Positions 13,401 to 25,599 of a DNA stretch of 64,000 nucleotides are shown here, in pieces. The stretch's first letter is position 1. Each line of letters begins with the position of its first letter. Source of the DNA: Catonia carolina (lineage: Eukaryota > Arthropoda > Insecta > Hemiptera > Achilidae); the NCBI GenBank assembly GCA_035578175.1, contig JAQMRL010000003.1, forward strand, positions 22,673,419 to 22,737,418, written 5' to 3'. The notes under the pieces were generated by a model, which searched no databases, was not told the DNA's origin, and worked only from the letters and a program-made list of their open reading frames with translations. Both the position numbers and the translations under genes were made by a program.

Positions 13401-14357
13401 CATTACACAATATTGACATTATAACTTTTGAGACAAACATTGAATTAAGAATCTTCTAAAGTAATATTAAATGGATACATTTATACAAAAATTTCCCACA
13501 AAACTAATTATGTAATGTCTGGAGGAGATTCTACTGATAGTCCCTCCTACATCAAGCCTGTCATCCAAACAATTTACTATTATTTTCCTTCAAATTTGGT
13601 TGTTGTTTTATTATAATCGATAGTGTTGTAATACAAATTATTAATAAAACAAATGTTTCTGATGTTGAAAGTTTAAACTGTTAACTGTATAGTAAATATA
13701 TAATACTGTATACCCTATGTATAATCGAGTTGACTTAGAAATATGAACAATGCATATTTTTAAGAATTAATTTTCTAGTAACTGACCCAAATTTTGATTT
13801 GTAATAGAGTATGATACATTTTATTATTTTACGCGGAAATAAAGTTCTTTTATTTATTTGTCATAGCTCATAACACATTTTAGGATTTTTAGCTACTGAA
13901 TTTCCGATTTGCAGTATCAGTTTATAAACTTGTAACATTTTTTATTTACTTCTAACTTATTAACAAATAAAAACAAATAACAATCAAAATAAAACAAAAG
14001 AAAATCGGTTTTTAAATTAAAAGTTGAATCTGGCTGACTTTTAAAAAATGAAATTTAGATATTATTTAGTTATTTAGTTATTTAAAATATATTTTATAAG
14101 GTCTCTGAATCAAATATGCATTCGCTTGTATTAATTACTTTTTGTTTGATAATTTTTAAAACTTTCAAATAAAATATAAATATGTGTTTTCAATATGTCT
14201 TTTAAACGTATTTGATGATCTGCGATGATATTTCTTTATTTTAAATTTTTAATAAATGTTTTTTGTAACTTTTAAACACTCTTTTGATTCATTTAAACAT
14301 AAAAACTTTCATCAGTAAATTAATACTTGATTTTTAATTAGGTATTAGTTAAGATTA
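13401..14357. other. AT-rich interval, no gene seen
   Basis: The first ~150 bp may continue the 3' part of the Jockey relic. The rest shows nothing. Confidence 0.5.
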
Positions 14358-15231
14358 CAGTGTAACCTCAGAAATCCGAACTAATTGGGGCTGACCCCCG
14401 TTCGGATTCCGGAAAATTCGATTTATGCGGGGCACTTGGTAATTTACCTCTACCATTCCAAATAAAGAAGGCTATGAATTGTGTGGGTGGTCTGTTAAAG
14501 CGTCTGTATGTGTTAGTGACGCAGTAGCGGTGATTTGCACTGTACGGCTTTTTATTGGGTTGCTGAAGCATGGGAGAAATGTAATAAGACTTTGATCCAA
14601 AAATCTTGGAAAAAACTGTGGCCAAGCCTTGCATTTGAAGAAACTAATTTTGTTGTGCAGCATCAAATGGAAAACATACTTCCAGTCGTTCAGCAGATTC
14701 CTGGATGCGAAGAAGCCGAAGAAAACTGTCTTTAAGAATGGTTTGCAGATGACGACGCCGGTAATCAATATTTAGGCGAAGGCGCTATTGTTTCAATGGT
14801 GCAGGAACAAGACCAAAATAATGCCGCAGTCGAAGAAAGTGAAGAAGAGGACGTCTCGACTGATGTTATTTCACATGCAAATGCCACTAGTGCACTCGAA
14901 GTTGCTCTGCGCTACGTAGAACAGCATGCTGCCGCTACCCCGACGGACGTGATGTTTATGCGACGCTGGCGCAACATCGCCGCTTCCAGCAGGATTACTT
15001 CCTTGCGTCAGAAGAAGATAACCGATTTTGTTCCAACCAATTAAGGTGACGTATTCATTATAAAATATCAACTAAAATGTTCAAATAAAAATTAAATTCA
15101 TTTCTGATTTGTAATTAGTATAACTTTCCATCACTTTTCAAGAGTAGAATTTTTTTAGCTTATTGCAAAATTGGTGTTCGGATTATCCGAAATTTCGGAT
15201 TTTAGGGGTTCAGATTTCTGAGGTTACACTG
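14358..15231 (+). mobile_element. Pogo/Tigger-like DNA transposon, internally deleted
   Basis: The element has terminal inverted repeats starting CAGTGTAACCTCAGAAATC; the two ends match at 18 of the first 19 bases and remain similar further in. It is flanked by TA on both sides (14356-14357 and 15232-15233), the TA target duplication of the Tc1-mariner-pogo superfamily. At 874 bp it is well below the usual 2-3 kb of a complete Tigger, and only the C-terminal part of the transposase gene is left. It is non-autonomous as it stands but could have been moved in trans because both ends are preserved. Confidence 0.9.
14523..15044 (+). pseudogene. Tigger-like transposase, C-terminal part
   Basis: One reading frame runs from about 14523 to the stop at 15042-15044, interrupted by a single in-frame TAA at 14733-14735. 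It begins HCTAFYWVAEAWEK, then IQKSWKKLWPSLAFEE, which fits the conserved A-Y-W-x-A-E-A-W ... S-W-K-K-L-W-P block at the end of the DDE domain in Tigger and jerky-like proteins. An acidic stretch follows (QDQNNAAVEESEEED) and the protein ends LRQKKITDFV, the typical Q-K-K-I-T-D-F-F tail. The N-terminal CENP-B-type DNA-binding domains and most of the catalytic domain are missing. The residual frame is long for a dead copy, so the deletion derivative is fairly young or the stop arose recently. Confidence 0.88.
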
Positions 15232-16497
15232 TATTAAGTTATTTAATTTAATAATTTAGAAAGTAGATTTTATTTTTAGTTAGCCAATTTACAAAAAGTA
15301 AGAATTTAATTATAAATGTTCATGTAATTATCAAGAGCAGTCATTGACACATGATTATTTCACCTTGTACATTTGTAATGCCACAAACTGTAAACAGGAT
15401 TCCAACCACAGAATCCGCTTTACGAATTTCTCAAGGGGAGATCAATAAATATATTTAAGTAAACAGTTACTTAATTTTTGGTTGTAAAGATAAGCCCTCT
15501 GAGTTGAGCAGAAGCTGATTAAATGCAGTAAAGGCTAATATTTCTGTTATTTATAAAATATATAATTTAACCTGAAATATTAATTTCATGTTCTTTCTTT
15601 AAATGTATGAACATAGAGAACTGGAAGTTTCGTTTTGTACTTCTGAAAACCTAACTTTGACATCACTTAACCTCGGGAAACTAAAGCAGTCATGTCGGAT
15701 ACAAATCAGTGTGTGGAATGTTTGTCAGCAATAATTTATCTTGTACATTAATTTTCATTGCGTAAGAGATTTAAGTCGTTTGAATTGATGTTCAGTTTTT
15801 CAGCCCTAATCATTACCTAACAATAACCTAGAATAAACATTGTAGTATAATATTTGTTACAACTTACTTTTTAAATACACAAAAACCTTTTTAAAATATA
15901 TCTTCTTTTCTAACAGCTTGTAAGAAACAACTAACATGAAGAGTACTCCTGTTGAAAATTTTATAGATTTTTGTAATTTTATTGAAAATAAAATTCAGGT
16001 AAAGTTACCTGTGGTAAACACCCTAAAGCCAAAATTTGTGTATTCTTTTATCAGAAATATCTACAATCTAGAGAGGTGCCGAAAATAGTGTACTTTTAAA
16101 AAAAATTATAGACTACAAACAGTAAAGTAGGTACTTAAATAAATAAGTAGTTATGAGATGAAGTATGTTAATAATATTTTTACAAAATTTCTCAGCAATA
16201 CAAAAACATGATTGTAATATAACTCTTCCGTCCGTCGGATCTTTGGGTTAATACAAACAAATCCGGTTATGGTTCACTTTCACTTTAACCTCGAATATGT
16301 TTATCCCTTCATCTAAATAACGCAATTAGTCCGCAAAGCTCTTAGGTAAAGTACCTAGGCCTATAGTTTAATTAACGACTAATGCGGAGCAATCATGTAA
16401 AATTTATATAAAAGAAATTTGAATTATCTTATAATGTTAAGTCCTTTATTATTGCGGAATTTAAAATTAAATTTTAACATTGAAAATAATATAATAA
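15232..16497. other. AT-rich interval, no gene seen
   Basis: Between the Tigger-like element and the mariner. No gene or repeat identified. Confidence 0.5.
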
Positions 16498-16499
16498 TA

Positions 16500-17327
16500 C
16501 GAGGTGTGGCTATTAAATAACGAGACTGACGTAAATAAATTTATTTTAATTTTATACATTATCACTTATTGTCACCTTCAATATAGGCCTGCACTCCTTC
16601 TCCATCCTTACAACGCTCCGTGCGAATTTTTCATTGTTGGAAGAAGTGCTGGAAGTCATCTTCTGTCAGCTCCTTCAGGACACGTACTGCTCAAAAATGT
16701 TCGAAATGAAGCTCGTAAAAATGTTTGTACTGACACTTTGTACGCGATTGAAAATTATCCAATTTTTTTGGAAACGATAATAACATGTGATGAAACGTGT
16801 ATTTTTACTTATGATTCGGAAACGAAACGCCAATTTATGCACTGGAAGAGCCGAACTTCACCGAGAGCCAAAAAAGCTCGAATGAGCAAGTCAAAATTTG
16901 AGTAAGGAAAAAACGCCCCGAAATATGGAAGGACAAATCATGGGTTCTCCACCAAGACAATGGGCCTGCTCATTCCGCGTTATCTGTCAAGAGGTTCCTA
17001 GCCAAGTACAGAATCTCAGTGTTAGAACAACCACCTTATTCACCAGATCTTGCACCGTGTGACTTCTATCTGATCTTTAAGGTAAAATCTGCATTAAAAG
17101 GAAAAAGATTTGAGTCTGTGGAAGCTGTAAAAAAGAAAGCGGCATGTTTCCTGAAGGAGCTGACAGAAGAAGACTTCCAGCACTGTTTCCAGAAATGGAA
17201 AATTTTCATGGAGCGTTGCAGGGATAGAGAAGGAGTGTATATTGAAGGTGACAATAAATGATTATGTATAAAATTAAAATAAATTTTTTTTACAGGGTCA
17301 GCCTCGTTATTTAATAGCCGCACCTCG
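16500..17327 (+). mobile_element. Mariner element with long inverted repeats made from its own 3' end
   Basis: An 828-bp element bounded by TA (16498-16499 and 17328-17329). The outermost 28-30 bp are inverted repeats (CGAGGTGYGGCTATTAAATA onward). The inverted match does not stop at a normal mariner terminal repeat: the whole left arm, about 16500-16690, is the reverse complement of the right arm, about 17140-17327, at roughly 85 % identity by eye. The right arm is the authentic 3' end, because it contains the transposase C-terminus (ERCRDREGVYIEGDN) and stop. The left arm is therefore an inverted duplicate that replaced the original 5' end and the N-terminal transposase codons. Between the arms lies about 450 bp of transposase sequence. 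The element can code for nothing functional. Confidence 0.9.
16695..17261 (+). pseudogene. Mariner transposase, truncated, with DD34D motif retained
   Basis: The first part (to 16905) reads LYAIENYPIFLETIITCDET, then IFTYDSETKRQFMHWKSRTS; the first catalytic Asp lies in T-C-D-E-T. It ends at a stop after KKARMSKSK. The second part, in another frame, starts about 16895 with VRKKRPEIWKDKSWVLHQDN (second Asp) and continues to YSPDLAPCDFYL (third Asp). Exactly 34 residues separate the second and third Asp, the DD34D signature of mariner. About 40 codons between the two parts are missing, and this deletion accounts for the frame change. The C-terminus runs to the stop at 17259-17261. The N-terminal helix-turn-helix domains are absent because of the 5'-end replacement. 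Confidence 0.92.
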
Positions 17328-17339
17328 TATATTCAAATC

Positions 17340-17500
17340 TATATAGCTTCAATCAAACTCTTTTGTGCATCTGGGAAAAAATATTTCAAAATTTCAAACT
17401 ATTCAATCTAAATTCTTAAGAACATTTTAAGTTACTAGTGCCGTTTACTGTACAGTAATTTACATTTAACTCTTCACAATGACCTATTATTTTTTGATTG
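17340..17500 (+). pseudogene. Jockey-clade ORF2 scrap next to the mariner
   Basis: Immediately after the mariner 3' TA, plus-strand readings give ISKFQTIQSKFLRTF, then in another frame YSNLHLTLHNDL. These fit the Jockey C-terminal block in which a QSK-LR-I motif is followed by Y-V-S-N-x-T-L-H-x-D-L, as also seen in the element at 37.56-41.97 kb. About 160 bp survive, with frameshifts and stops. Confidence 0.6.
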
Positions 17501-18533
17501 AAGTTAAACATTAGTTTAATTCAAACATTAATAATTAATATTTTTAATTTTGTAATAACTTGAATGTTATTTTTGAACGAGATGTTTGAAAAGGACCTGT
17601 ATCGATTATCCAAAATTTCATTGTTTACTCCATCCGAATTTTAGTTCAGCAGCTAAAATTAAGAAAAAGTTTTAATAAAAAACAAAGCAGGAAGTAGGGT
17701 AACAATCTACTAAATTAGTAGTAAAATATTCGAAGTTAAGGTTTAATCTTTGATAAAACTCACAAAAGTTGCAGTACAATATATAAATCTTTGAAAAATT
17801 TTAACTGCGTTGTGCTTAATGTAAATTAAAACAAAGTTTTTTAAAAATCGATGAATAATTTTTACGGTTAGTAATAAGTTTTAAATTTTCATTGACGATC
17901 AAAAACTCCCTAATATACTACATAACTAAAATGCTAGCTTTAAATAACCAACAAAAATAAAGTAGGTCTGGGGAACCAATATTTTAAGCAACCCTGCATT
18001 TTATTGCTTGGAACGTGAAATCTATTTATATTTCATATACGCATATGCGGGTGAATTATTGGTGATCACAGTATTTGTTTTAGTAGCTTACAACCGATAC
18101 AGGCAGGCGTTTCAAATGACCAGATGAATGTTATATTGTTGGCTGTACCGGGTATGTAGGCAAATTATTTGTTGTTAATCGATAAAACCTTATTCTAAGC
18201 CATTCTATCATACGCAGTCGATTATCTAGTCCCGTAGTATTAAGGTTGGTTTACACTGAGTCAACAGCGGGCAGCTGTGCAGTTATGTCGTGAATTTCAA
18301 AGCAGTTTCATCGATTTGATTAAAGTATTATTTTTGGATTAGGAGGTTTAGTTTCAGATGCAATCGTGAGCAAGCTTTACTAGATTATTACGTTGTCAGA
18401 TGAAGGGGACCTGTAACCTAGAATTTTGATAAAAATCAGTTATTTACCTAGAATATTTTCTGCGTAAAATCGTGTATATTTAACGTATGTACTATTAATT
18501 CTTTTTATTACATATTTTTTTTTAAAATCAACG
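17501..18533. other. AT-rich interval, no gene seen
   Basis: No feature supported. Confidence 0.5.
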
Positions 18534-18930
18534 TTTTGCTCATGACAAGCAGGTGGAGTGTTAAATTATTTGCACTTGATCTGCTAGTTCCAGGGCTACA
18601 AAAAATAGTTCTGTTTCTTATCACATGGCCAGCCAATTATATTATGACTGAGGTATTTAAGAACAGAAGAGGTAGAGGTGTAAAAGACACTAGTCAGAGT
18701 TACCTCATCTGAGAGTTTTCATTGCACGGCCAGACCTTGTGGTAAATGAAGTGAAGGTGTCAGTTGCAGGGTGAAAGTAAATGCTTTTTAGAGAGACTGC
18801 CATTCTGATAAGCATACTTTTCCACTCAGTGAGGAAGGCAATTGTAAACCACCTTACTCCTCTTTTTATTTACTAAACCCTCTAAAGATTCAAAATAGTT
18901 TTCCGGCAGAAGACCTAAACAACAATTCAA
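18534..18930 (+). repeat. Dispersed repeat RepA, copy 2 (longest)
   Basis: The most complete RepA copy here: its first ~310 bp match 6333-6645 and its last ~100 bp match 8335-8435, all in the same orientation. No terminal inverted repeats, flanking duplications or coding frames are evident. The shared 3' end followed by A-rich sequence (CTAAACAACAATTC) would suit a SINE or the 3' region of a LINE, but no tRNA-like promoter boxes are seen. Confidence 0.75.
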
Positions 18931-20564
18931 CGTTGCATATTAAGTTATGTCTCAAAAATTGTATGAAATTCCATTTTTTCAATAAGTTTTGTTATTTTTA
19001 AACAATATATTTCTCTTAAAAAAATACTTTGTTCTTATTACGTTCTACAAAATTGTTTGATTTGGTTATTACCAAAACCATATTGAGGTTATCTCAAAGT
19101 TTAAACCTTTCCCACAAATTTATTTTTTCCTTACATATATGACTCATTATTTCAGAAACCTTTTGAGATATCAAAGTCAAATTTTGGGATCTTAATTTTC
19201 ATCTACTTACATCTACTCTACAATACCGTAGTAAAACATTTTCGAATGTTCCAAATTAATCGGGGTTTTAAATGTACTTATTATTGATGAAATTAAGATA
19301 TTGATGTTGCAAATATTCTTAACTGTTTATACGTAATTCTAAACTTACATACCAAAAACAATAATTAATTTTACAACTACGCTTAAAAATTATACTGATT
19401 TATACGCTTTCGAAGTTCCGGTTGAGTACAGAATAATGTCCACCTGAATACAAATAAGTGTAGTACTTCAACTAGGTGTGTATCACTCATACATTTTTTC
19501 GATTATTTCTGTCGTTCTATTATTGATTTCCGGCGTGTTACTGAGTTCTTAATCGTCTAGTGTAAACCCACCTCTGTACGATAAAGGGGCGTAAAAGTAC
19601 GTAAAGGTAGTATGAGATGGCTTACATGGTTGGCATACCTCCAACTTGGTCTGTCTGTATTCAAAATCGCCACGCCATTAGCGTAAGGGTCGAGAGTGTG
19701 AGTTCTACAAACACAACCGTTACTGGTACGCCCAAAGGCAATCCCTTTCCTTATAACATCTCTTAACGTAGAACATTATCTTCGCATCATCATGCAAATT
19801 AATTAACATTAGATGTCTTACCATTAATCGCTGTCTGCAAATTTCTTAACGCTATTGTTCAGATTATAATATGGGTTACTGAGGACAAATATCTAGCCTT
19901 CTTCATTGACATTACTGCGCTCTGATCTAAATTTAAATACTTCCATTTTGGTATCAACATTATATCCTTACATTACCATTTCTTGCACAGAACCTAAACT
20001 GTATTTTACCCCAAAGTTTAATGTTTTGTTTGGCGCCGTTACAAAAATGTTTAAAAAGGAAACAGCATTTTTACATTATTTATATTTCTAACTCTTATAT
20101 TTTTACTTCTGAAAATAAACTTACATGTTTTCACTGAGATTTTAACTGTATTTTTTTTTTAATTATTAAAACTGTTCAAAAAAGATCAACCATTAATTTT
20201 CTTCAGTATGATCTAAAATTAAATAGTCCATCCATCAACGTTCTATAACCTTAATGTTTTGTTTATCGCACTGGATACTTCTGTGGTTTAACACATCACT
20301 CTGCAATGTTAAATTAGTTTGAAGGGCTTTATCCTCTTACGCCTTCTAAATACATTTTCATTGTTGAGACGTAGTAGAAAATCTTGGGATTTTATATAGT
20401 AATCATGTAGACTTCGTGTTTGTCAGCAAATCTTATCACACTGAACACAAATGGGATGTCAAAATCTCTATGCTTATCACTATTTATGTATTAACTATAA
20501 TGAGATATGTATTTGAGATTATTGTGGTGTACAATTTTTCAAATGATGGAATTTTGGCAAATCG
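18931..20564. other. AT-rich interval, no gene seen
   Basis: A less AT-rich patch at about 19560-19760 is unexplained. Frames at 19.9-20.1 and 20.4-20.6 kb are short and lack support. Confidence 0.5.
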
Positions 20565-20830
20565 TTCCAACCCCCAACCTGGAGAACCAGAGGAATTTTG
20601 TACAGTTTCCATTTCCGTAGACAACCTCTACGACTAAGAGCGTTGTCATCTTTGAGGACTTTCTGTTCTCTCCATCGTTGGGAATTTATTTCTCCTTTGC
20701 CATCGAGACCGGACTATCTTCACTTTTACCAAAGATGGGGCCTTACAACATGCCATCCGATGCCAGGTGAAATTAATTTTTAACAAGATTCATGCTCCTT
20801 CCCCATCACTTGCAGGATGAAATAATACCG
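20565..20830 (+). repeat. Dispersed repeat RepD, copy 1 (GC-richer)
   Basis: This locally GC-rich block aligns with 62530-62800 in the same orientation. The strongest shared block is TTCTGYTCTCTYCA followed by GTTKGGAA, TTTC and TCGAGACC. Further on come GGGGCC-TA, ACATCCG/CCATCCGATGCCAG and CTCCTTCCCC/CTCCTCCCCC. Two short frames cross it but do not match any family. Such GC-rich islands often are LINE 3' regions in insects; that is inference only. Confidence 0.55.
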
Positions 20831-21999
20831 TTGGCGGAATAATGTTGGCTATGACCAGTAGAGATCTACAGGAGAATGAGTGATAGATAAAAGGGTTGGT
20901 GTTTGGAATACGAAACTGCAATAATAGCTATAAATAATAAAAAACACGATTTAATATTCTGATATAAAAATTACCATTCATTTGGTAGTAGTGTTTGATG
21001 ATGGAAATAACAATGAGGGTACATTATTTTATTTATATTTCAACGTTTTTATCTGTATTGTATGTTGTTTTGTTTATATTATGTTTTGACCAATACAGCC
21101 CAATACTACGTCATTGTTGACATAGTTTCAAAATGAATTTTTAAATGTCATCGTGGGATTTAAAATGTTGTTTATATAAATTTAAATTTCTTTCAACGTA
21201 TGCATTTTACCATTAACTATTTGAAATATTTACAGTATTTAATTTTTTTTCGATAATTGTTAGTTATAAGTCGGTTTTGGATTCCCGAGTTTTTGTCCAT
21301 TTTTCATGTACAGCTAGTCATATTAGTTTATTTTTTAATGTTTGTGGTTTTAGAAATAGATTTTGATTTTAGTATTCATTAATAACTTTTATGTTACATC
21401 AGTATACTAGTCAAAATAATTAATTTTGAAATTGTAGAGCTTGTAGAATTCCATTACTTGTTTTATTTTTTTACAAAGAGATTTTAAATGGAATAAAAAT
21501 TCCATTCTGAACTAAACGAATGAAAAAAGAAATTTTATCTCTTTCATCATTAACTTAGTTTGATGTGTGTATATCCATGACTATTATTTTTAATTCGTAA
21601 TCGTATTATTACTAAACCAGATTATTGCATATATAGTTACCAGATAGATAATTTGATTCTTTCCTAAGAAATTTAAACTTTCACTCTTTGAGTAACAGTT
21701 TTCTTTATTAATATTCAAAATGGGTCATCTTGACATTGGAAAATTAATATATAGGATGGACTACAAATTTATTGATAGTACAATCGACCAAATTGTCATT
21801 TTCTCAAAACTATCCAATAATAAATAAGCTATTAACATTTTTAAATAATTTTAAGCACAAATTGATATACTTCTTATATTAATTTTCTTCTTTTTTGACC
21901 TTTACAAATTTGTGCTTGAATATTTTGCTTCAACAAATAACAAGCTGATGGTAACGACGGTAAAGTAATAACATAATCGACATGAGAATGTTGATGGCC
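20831..21999. other. AT-rich interval, no gene seen
   Basis: No feature supported. Confidence 0.5.
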
Positions 22000-22255
22000 C
22001 ATCGAAAGAATCTTCGATGTTTTTATTTTTTAAATTTAATATTGCATAAGTGTTTATATTTTTATTTAATCACCTCAATTTTTTACGGAGTAGTAAAACA
22101 CCGTTCCACGCTCTTTTTAGCCTTCTCGGAGGGTTGTCCGGTAAAAAAAACTGAGCTTATCGTTCTGATTAGTTAACTTTTATGCTTTGCGAATTTTTTG
22201 TGGAAACGTTGATAGTATTTTTTTAGTGTTACGAGTACGTACGAAACTTTTAAGT
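22000..22255 (+). repeat. Dispersed repeat RepB, copy 1
   Basis: Collinear similarity with 60240-60590. The blocks are TCGATGTTTTTATTTTT/TCTATGTTTTTATTTTT, AATTTAATATT, ATAAGTGTTTATATTTT, the CTTTTTAGCC/TCTTAAGCCTTTTT region, ATCGTYCTGATTA, and the best one, TGGAAACGTTGATAGTATTT plus the next five T/A bases. The second copy contains about 160 bp extra between the second and third blocks. A 64-codon frame here is not convincing. The class is unknown. Confidence 0.6.
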
Positions 22256-23639
22256 TGTTATAAGTGTTCTGCTTGAACTTATTTAAGAGAGTCTGTTATT
22301 AAATGGAAGAGTCCTGGACTGGCAGAACTGTAATTCAGTTATAGTATTATTCGGTTTAGTGGATTCGCGAAGGTGAGAATCATAAATCTAGATCGGTTTC
22401 AGCAAGTAATGGTATAGCTTCAATTTCTTTGATAAATGGAAAGTTTGTATGTCTAGGAATTAGACTATAAAAGCATCTTGTTCCGGGTTTGAGTGTTTGT
22501 CAATTTATTAAAATGGGAAGATTCAATATGAGTCTTTTTTCAAGATTGATCCGGTAATATTTAACTGTTTCAGTCTATGAAATGGATTTATCATTTATTT
22601 AAACGGGAAGAAATATTGGCTTAGGGTGAAGGTAACGTGATTGAACTTTGCAGGATTGACCTTGATTTTACATGTGTAACCATTCAACATGTTCTGTTAC
22701 GCGATGTTACAGTTACGTGAAACATCCAGAAGTGACTCATTTTTCGAGGAAAGTGCTATATTGTCCGTTTAAGTAGAACACACTGTTTTGTAAATGTTAC
22801 TTCCTTGTGAAGATGCTGCATATTAAGGGAGAGAGAGTATACGAAGCAGTTTTTTAAGTAACAAATATAAAAGTTGTTAGAGGGACTTAAATTAGTTCAC
22901 CGTTAATCTCTTGATAACGTCTGTTATATTTTTAGGTACTTTTAAGATGCATGTATCCATTTTTATGAAACACTTTTATAAATACTAATTATTTTATAAA
23001 ATAAAGAAGACAGAAACATCATTAAACTATCTTTCTGTTCAGATGTCAATTTATGAACTAAAGTAAAATAAATCTGATTAGAGTATTACTGGAAAATAAA
23101 TTACATTTCATTCATTTCGGTTTTAGTTTCAATGTATGAAATTTATTTAGTATTAAATTTACAATAATTGACATATAGTTGTATTCGTCATATTTCAACT
23201 AAATTAATTTCATTGAGTGTTTCATGAACATTCAACCAAATTTATTACATTTGAACAAGTAGTGTTCAGGTTAAGTTTATAACATAAAACATGATTTTAC
23301 TCTTAGCGGAGTTTAGTTTTAAACTATAATCCATAGACCGTATAAGTTTTGTTAAAAATAAAAGTACAGAAATTTATAAACCGTGTAAGCATTATTAGTT
23401 AGTTAGTTCAATAAAATATTAAGCTTTACTAAAGGATGCATACAAAAGATTATGCCAAATTTTGGTATTTCAACAAAAATGATTGTAAAATGTTTTTAAC
23501 TGGCTTCTATTACGTTGTTTATGTTTTTGAAACTGAGAAATCATAAAATTAAATTTTGAAAATTCACAATTAAGATATTACATTTTTAACTATTTGCTTT
23601 TAAGGTTGTGTATTTGTTATCATGTTTATCATTTTTCTA
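22256..23639. other. AT-rich interval, no gene seen
   Basis: No feature supported. Confidence 0.5.
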
Positions 23640-23935
23640 AAGAACTGCTGAACCGATTTTATGCGGTTTTTTGCGTTAGTTGTTTGTCTCTAATGTGTGT
23701 GCGTTGCAATCTCTTCAATTCAAAACAATAAGCAACCCATGACCCAATTAAATAAGGATGATGTGTATGATGGGTAAATTAGGCAGTCTTTTACAGACCC
23801 AAGCCGACCATTCCTGGGAAAGTATGGTTAATTGAGCCACAACTAACAAAAGACACCGGTAACCACTGTCTATTATTCAAATCGTTAGTCAAGTATTTTC
23901 GTAGTAACTTAACGCAAAAGGGTGCTATGGTAGAA
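23640..23935 (-). repeat. Possible SINE body or other retroposon fragments
   Basis: At 23752-23935 the sequence contains CCGACCATTCCTGGGAAAG, GGTTAATTGAGCC and GACACCGGTAACCAC. From memory these words resemble the body of a common insect tRNA-derived SINE read on the minus strand, but no tRNA-like head is preserved here. At 23640-23700 there is a phrase with CTGCTGAACCGATTTTATGC, also a frequent repeat word. Only a library search could settle either assignment. Confidence 0.35.
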
Positions 23936-25599
23936 CTTTTTTTGATAAAATATTTATTATAGTAATGAATGTTATTATTGTATATCAAAAACTAAATAGT
24001 AACACCTAAACCTAGGTTCGTTCGGGACCTGGATTTGATAAATAATAAAAAGACTTACTTTAAACGTACAACAATTAATTATTTATTTACAAAATTTTTA
24101 ATTAATTCACTCAATGATTTAACTCATCCTACTAGTAAATACAGCTAGATTACATAAAATAAATTAATTACAAAACTTAAGCTAATTTTGACTAACGATA
24201 GATCAAAAAAATGTATTTACCCACGGTAAATAGGAGAAAATTACCGTGGATTTATCCGCAACCACTTGATACTACACGTACGCATATGCACTATTAACAT
24301 AATTCGGAATCGCTCCCGTAACAAAAATATTAAAAAAGGCCCGCCTATCACTTACCATTCACAATTAAACTATTGACTGACTCACTACGGAGGCGCTAGA
24401 TGTTTTACACCTGCCGTCTGATAGTTTTCCAAACAAATGAGATCTTTCACATATTCGCCGCTATTCTCGAATAGACGTTTCTACTATTTACGATTTCCTA
24501 GAACTCCCATTCAAAGCATCTCATTCATCGTAATTCACTAACCTTATTCAACACACTCCACCCCATACAATATACAATTTCTACAATATAACCCACAAAC
24601 CATTTTCTAGAATATCCCAATGAATTACAATATTCTATATAAAATACTGGACCGATATTAATAATATTTTTTGCATTAGAAATTATATACGAGCTGATTA
24701 TTAGTTACATTGAGAATTGATATTAGCGACTACTATGCGATATGGTAACATGTCATAATATGTACACCCCAGCCAGAAATTGAACTTCGGCCTTCCGCTG
24801 AAAAAAAAATTTATTACAAAAGAAGAAATATTGAATGAAAATAATTTTAAACTTAAGTTCATTGATTATTTTTATAATTGTTCTTTGTGATAGGATTTCT
24901 AAAAAGTTTTATGAAATTTGTGTTCACCTTGTACAGGAATCGTTATTCGGTGATATGTCATGCAAAATTATAATAATATATGTGTTACTATGGTAAGAAT
25001 GAAACACTAGGTAGGCCTGTACTATGGATTTCGTGGAGAAGTTACAACTTAACATATATCAAATCTAACATACATGACATGCATGTTACGCATCCATAAA
25101 CCATCAAAAATAGGTCTGAATGTCATTGTAGATGTAATATTTCTAATACGTATTATAGGATTCATCAAATTTATCAGGTTTCTGCTAGGTCAGCTACAAA
25201 ATTCTACGATGAACATTTAGAAAGCTTGATATGGTCAAGTTTGTATGATTGACTTGGTTGTAAATATGTTTACAAATAGTTGACAATTTACAAGCTTAAT
25301 GGATTTAAGTGTATATAAAACAAAATCATAGCTTTGAAAAATTACGTGTCCAAAAAATCTTGCTCTTATTTTTATGATTGTATTTCTAAAATCTCAATAT
25401 CAAAGTAAAATGTTTGGTTTGTTTTATTTCGTATTTAAAAATTTGAAAATAACAAAAGTAAAATGTGATGATGGATTTGTAATTAAATTATAGGCATGAA
25501 ATATTTAGGGCCAACTTTGTTGCGTCTAAGGATTGTGAGTGGCAGTATGTTTTTTTACTTAACGTATATCTTTAAAAATTAGCCGTATTAAAAAGTAAC
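23936..25599. other. AT-rich interval, no gene seen
   Basis: No feature supported. 24360-24560 is a little richer in C and unassigned. Confidence 0.5.
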
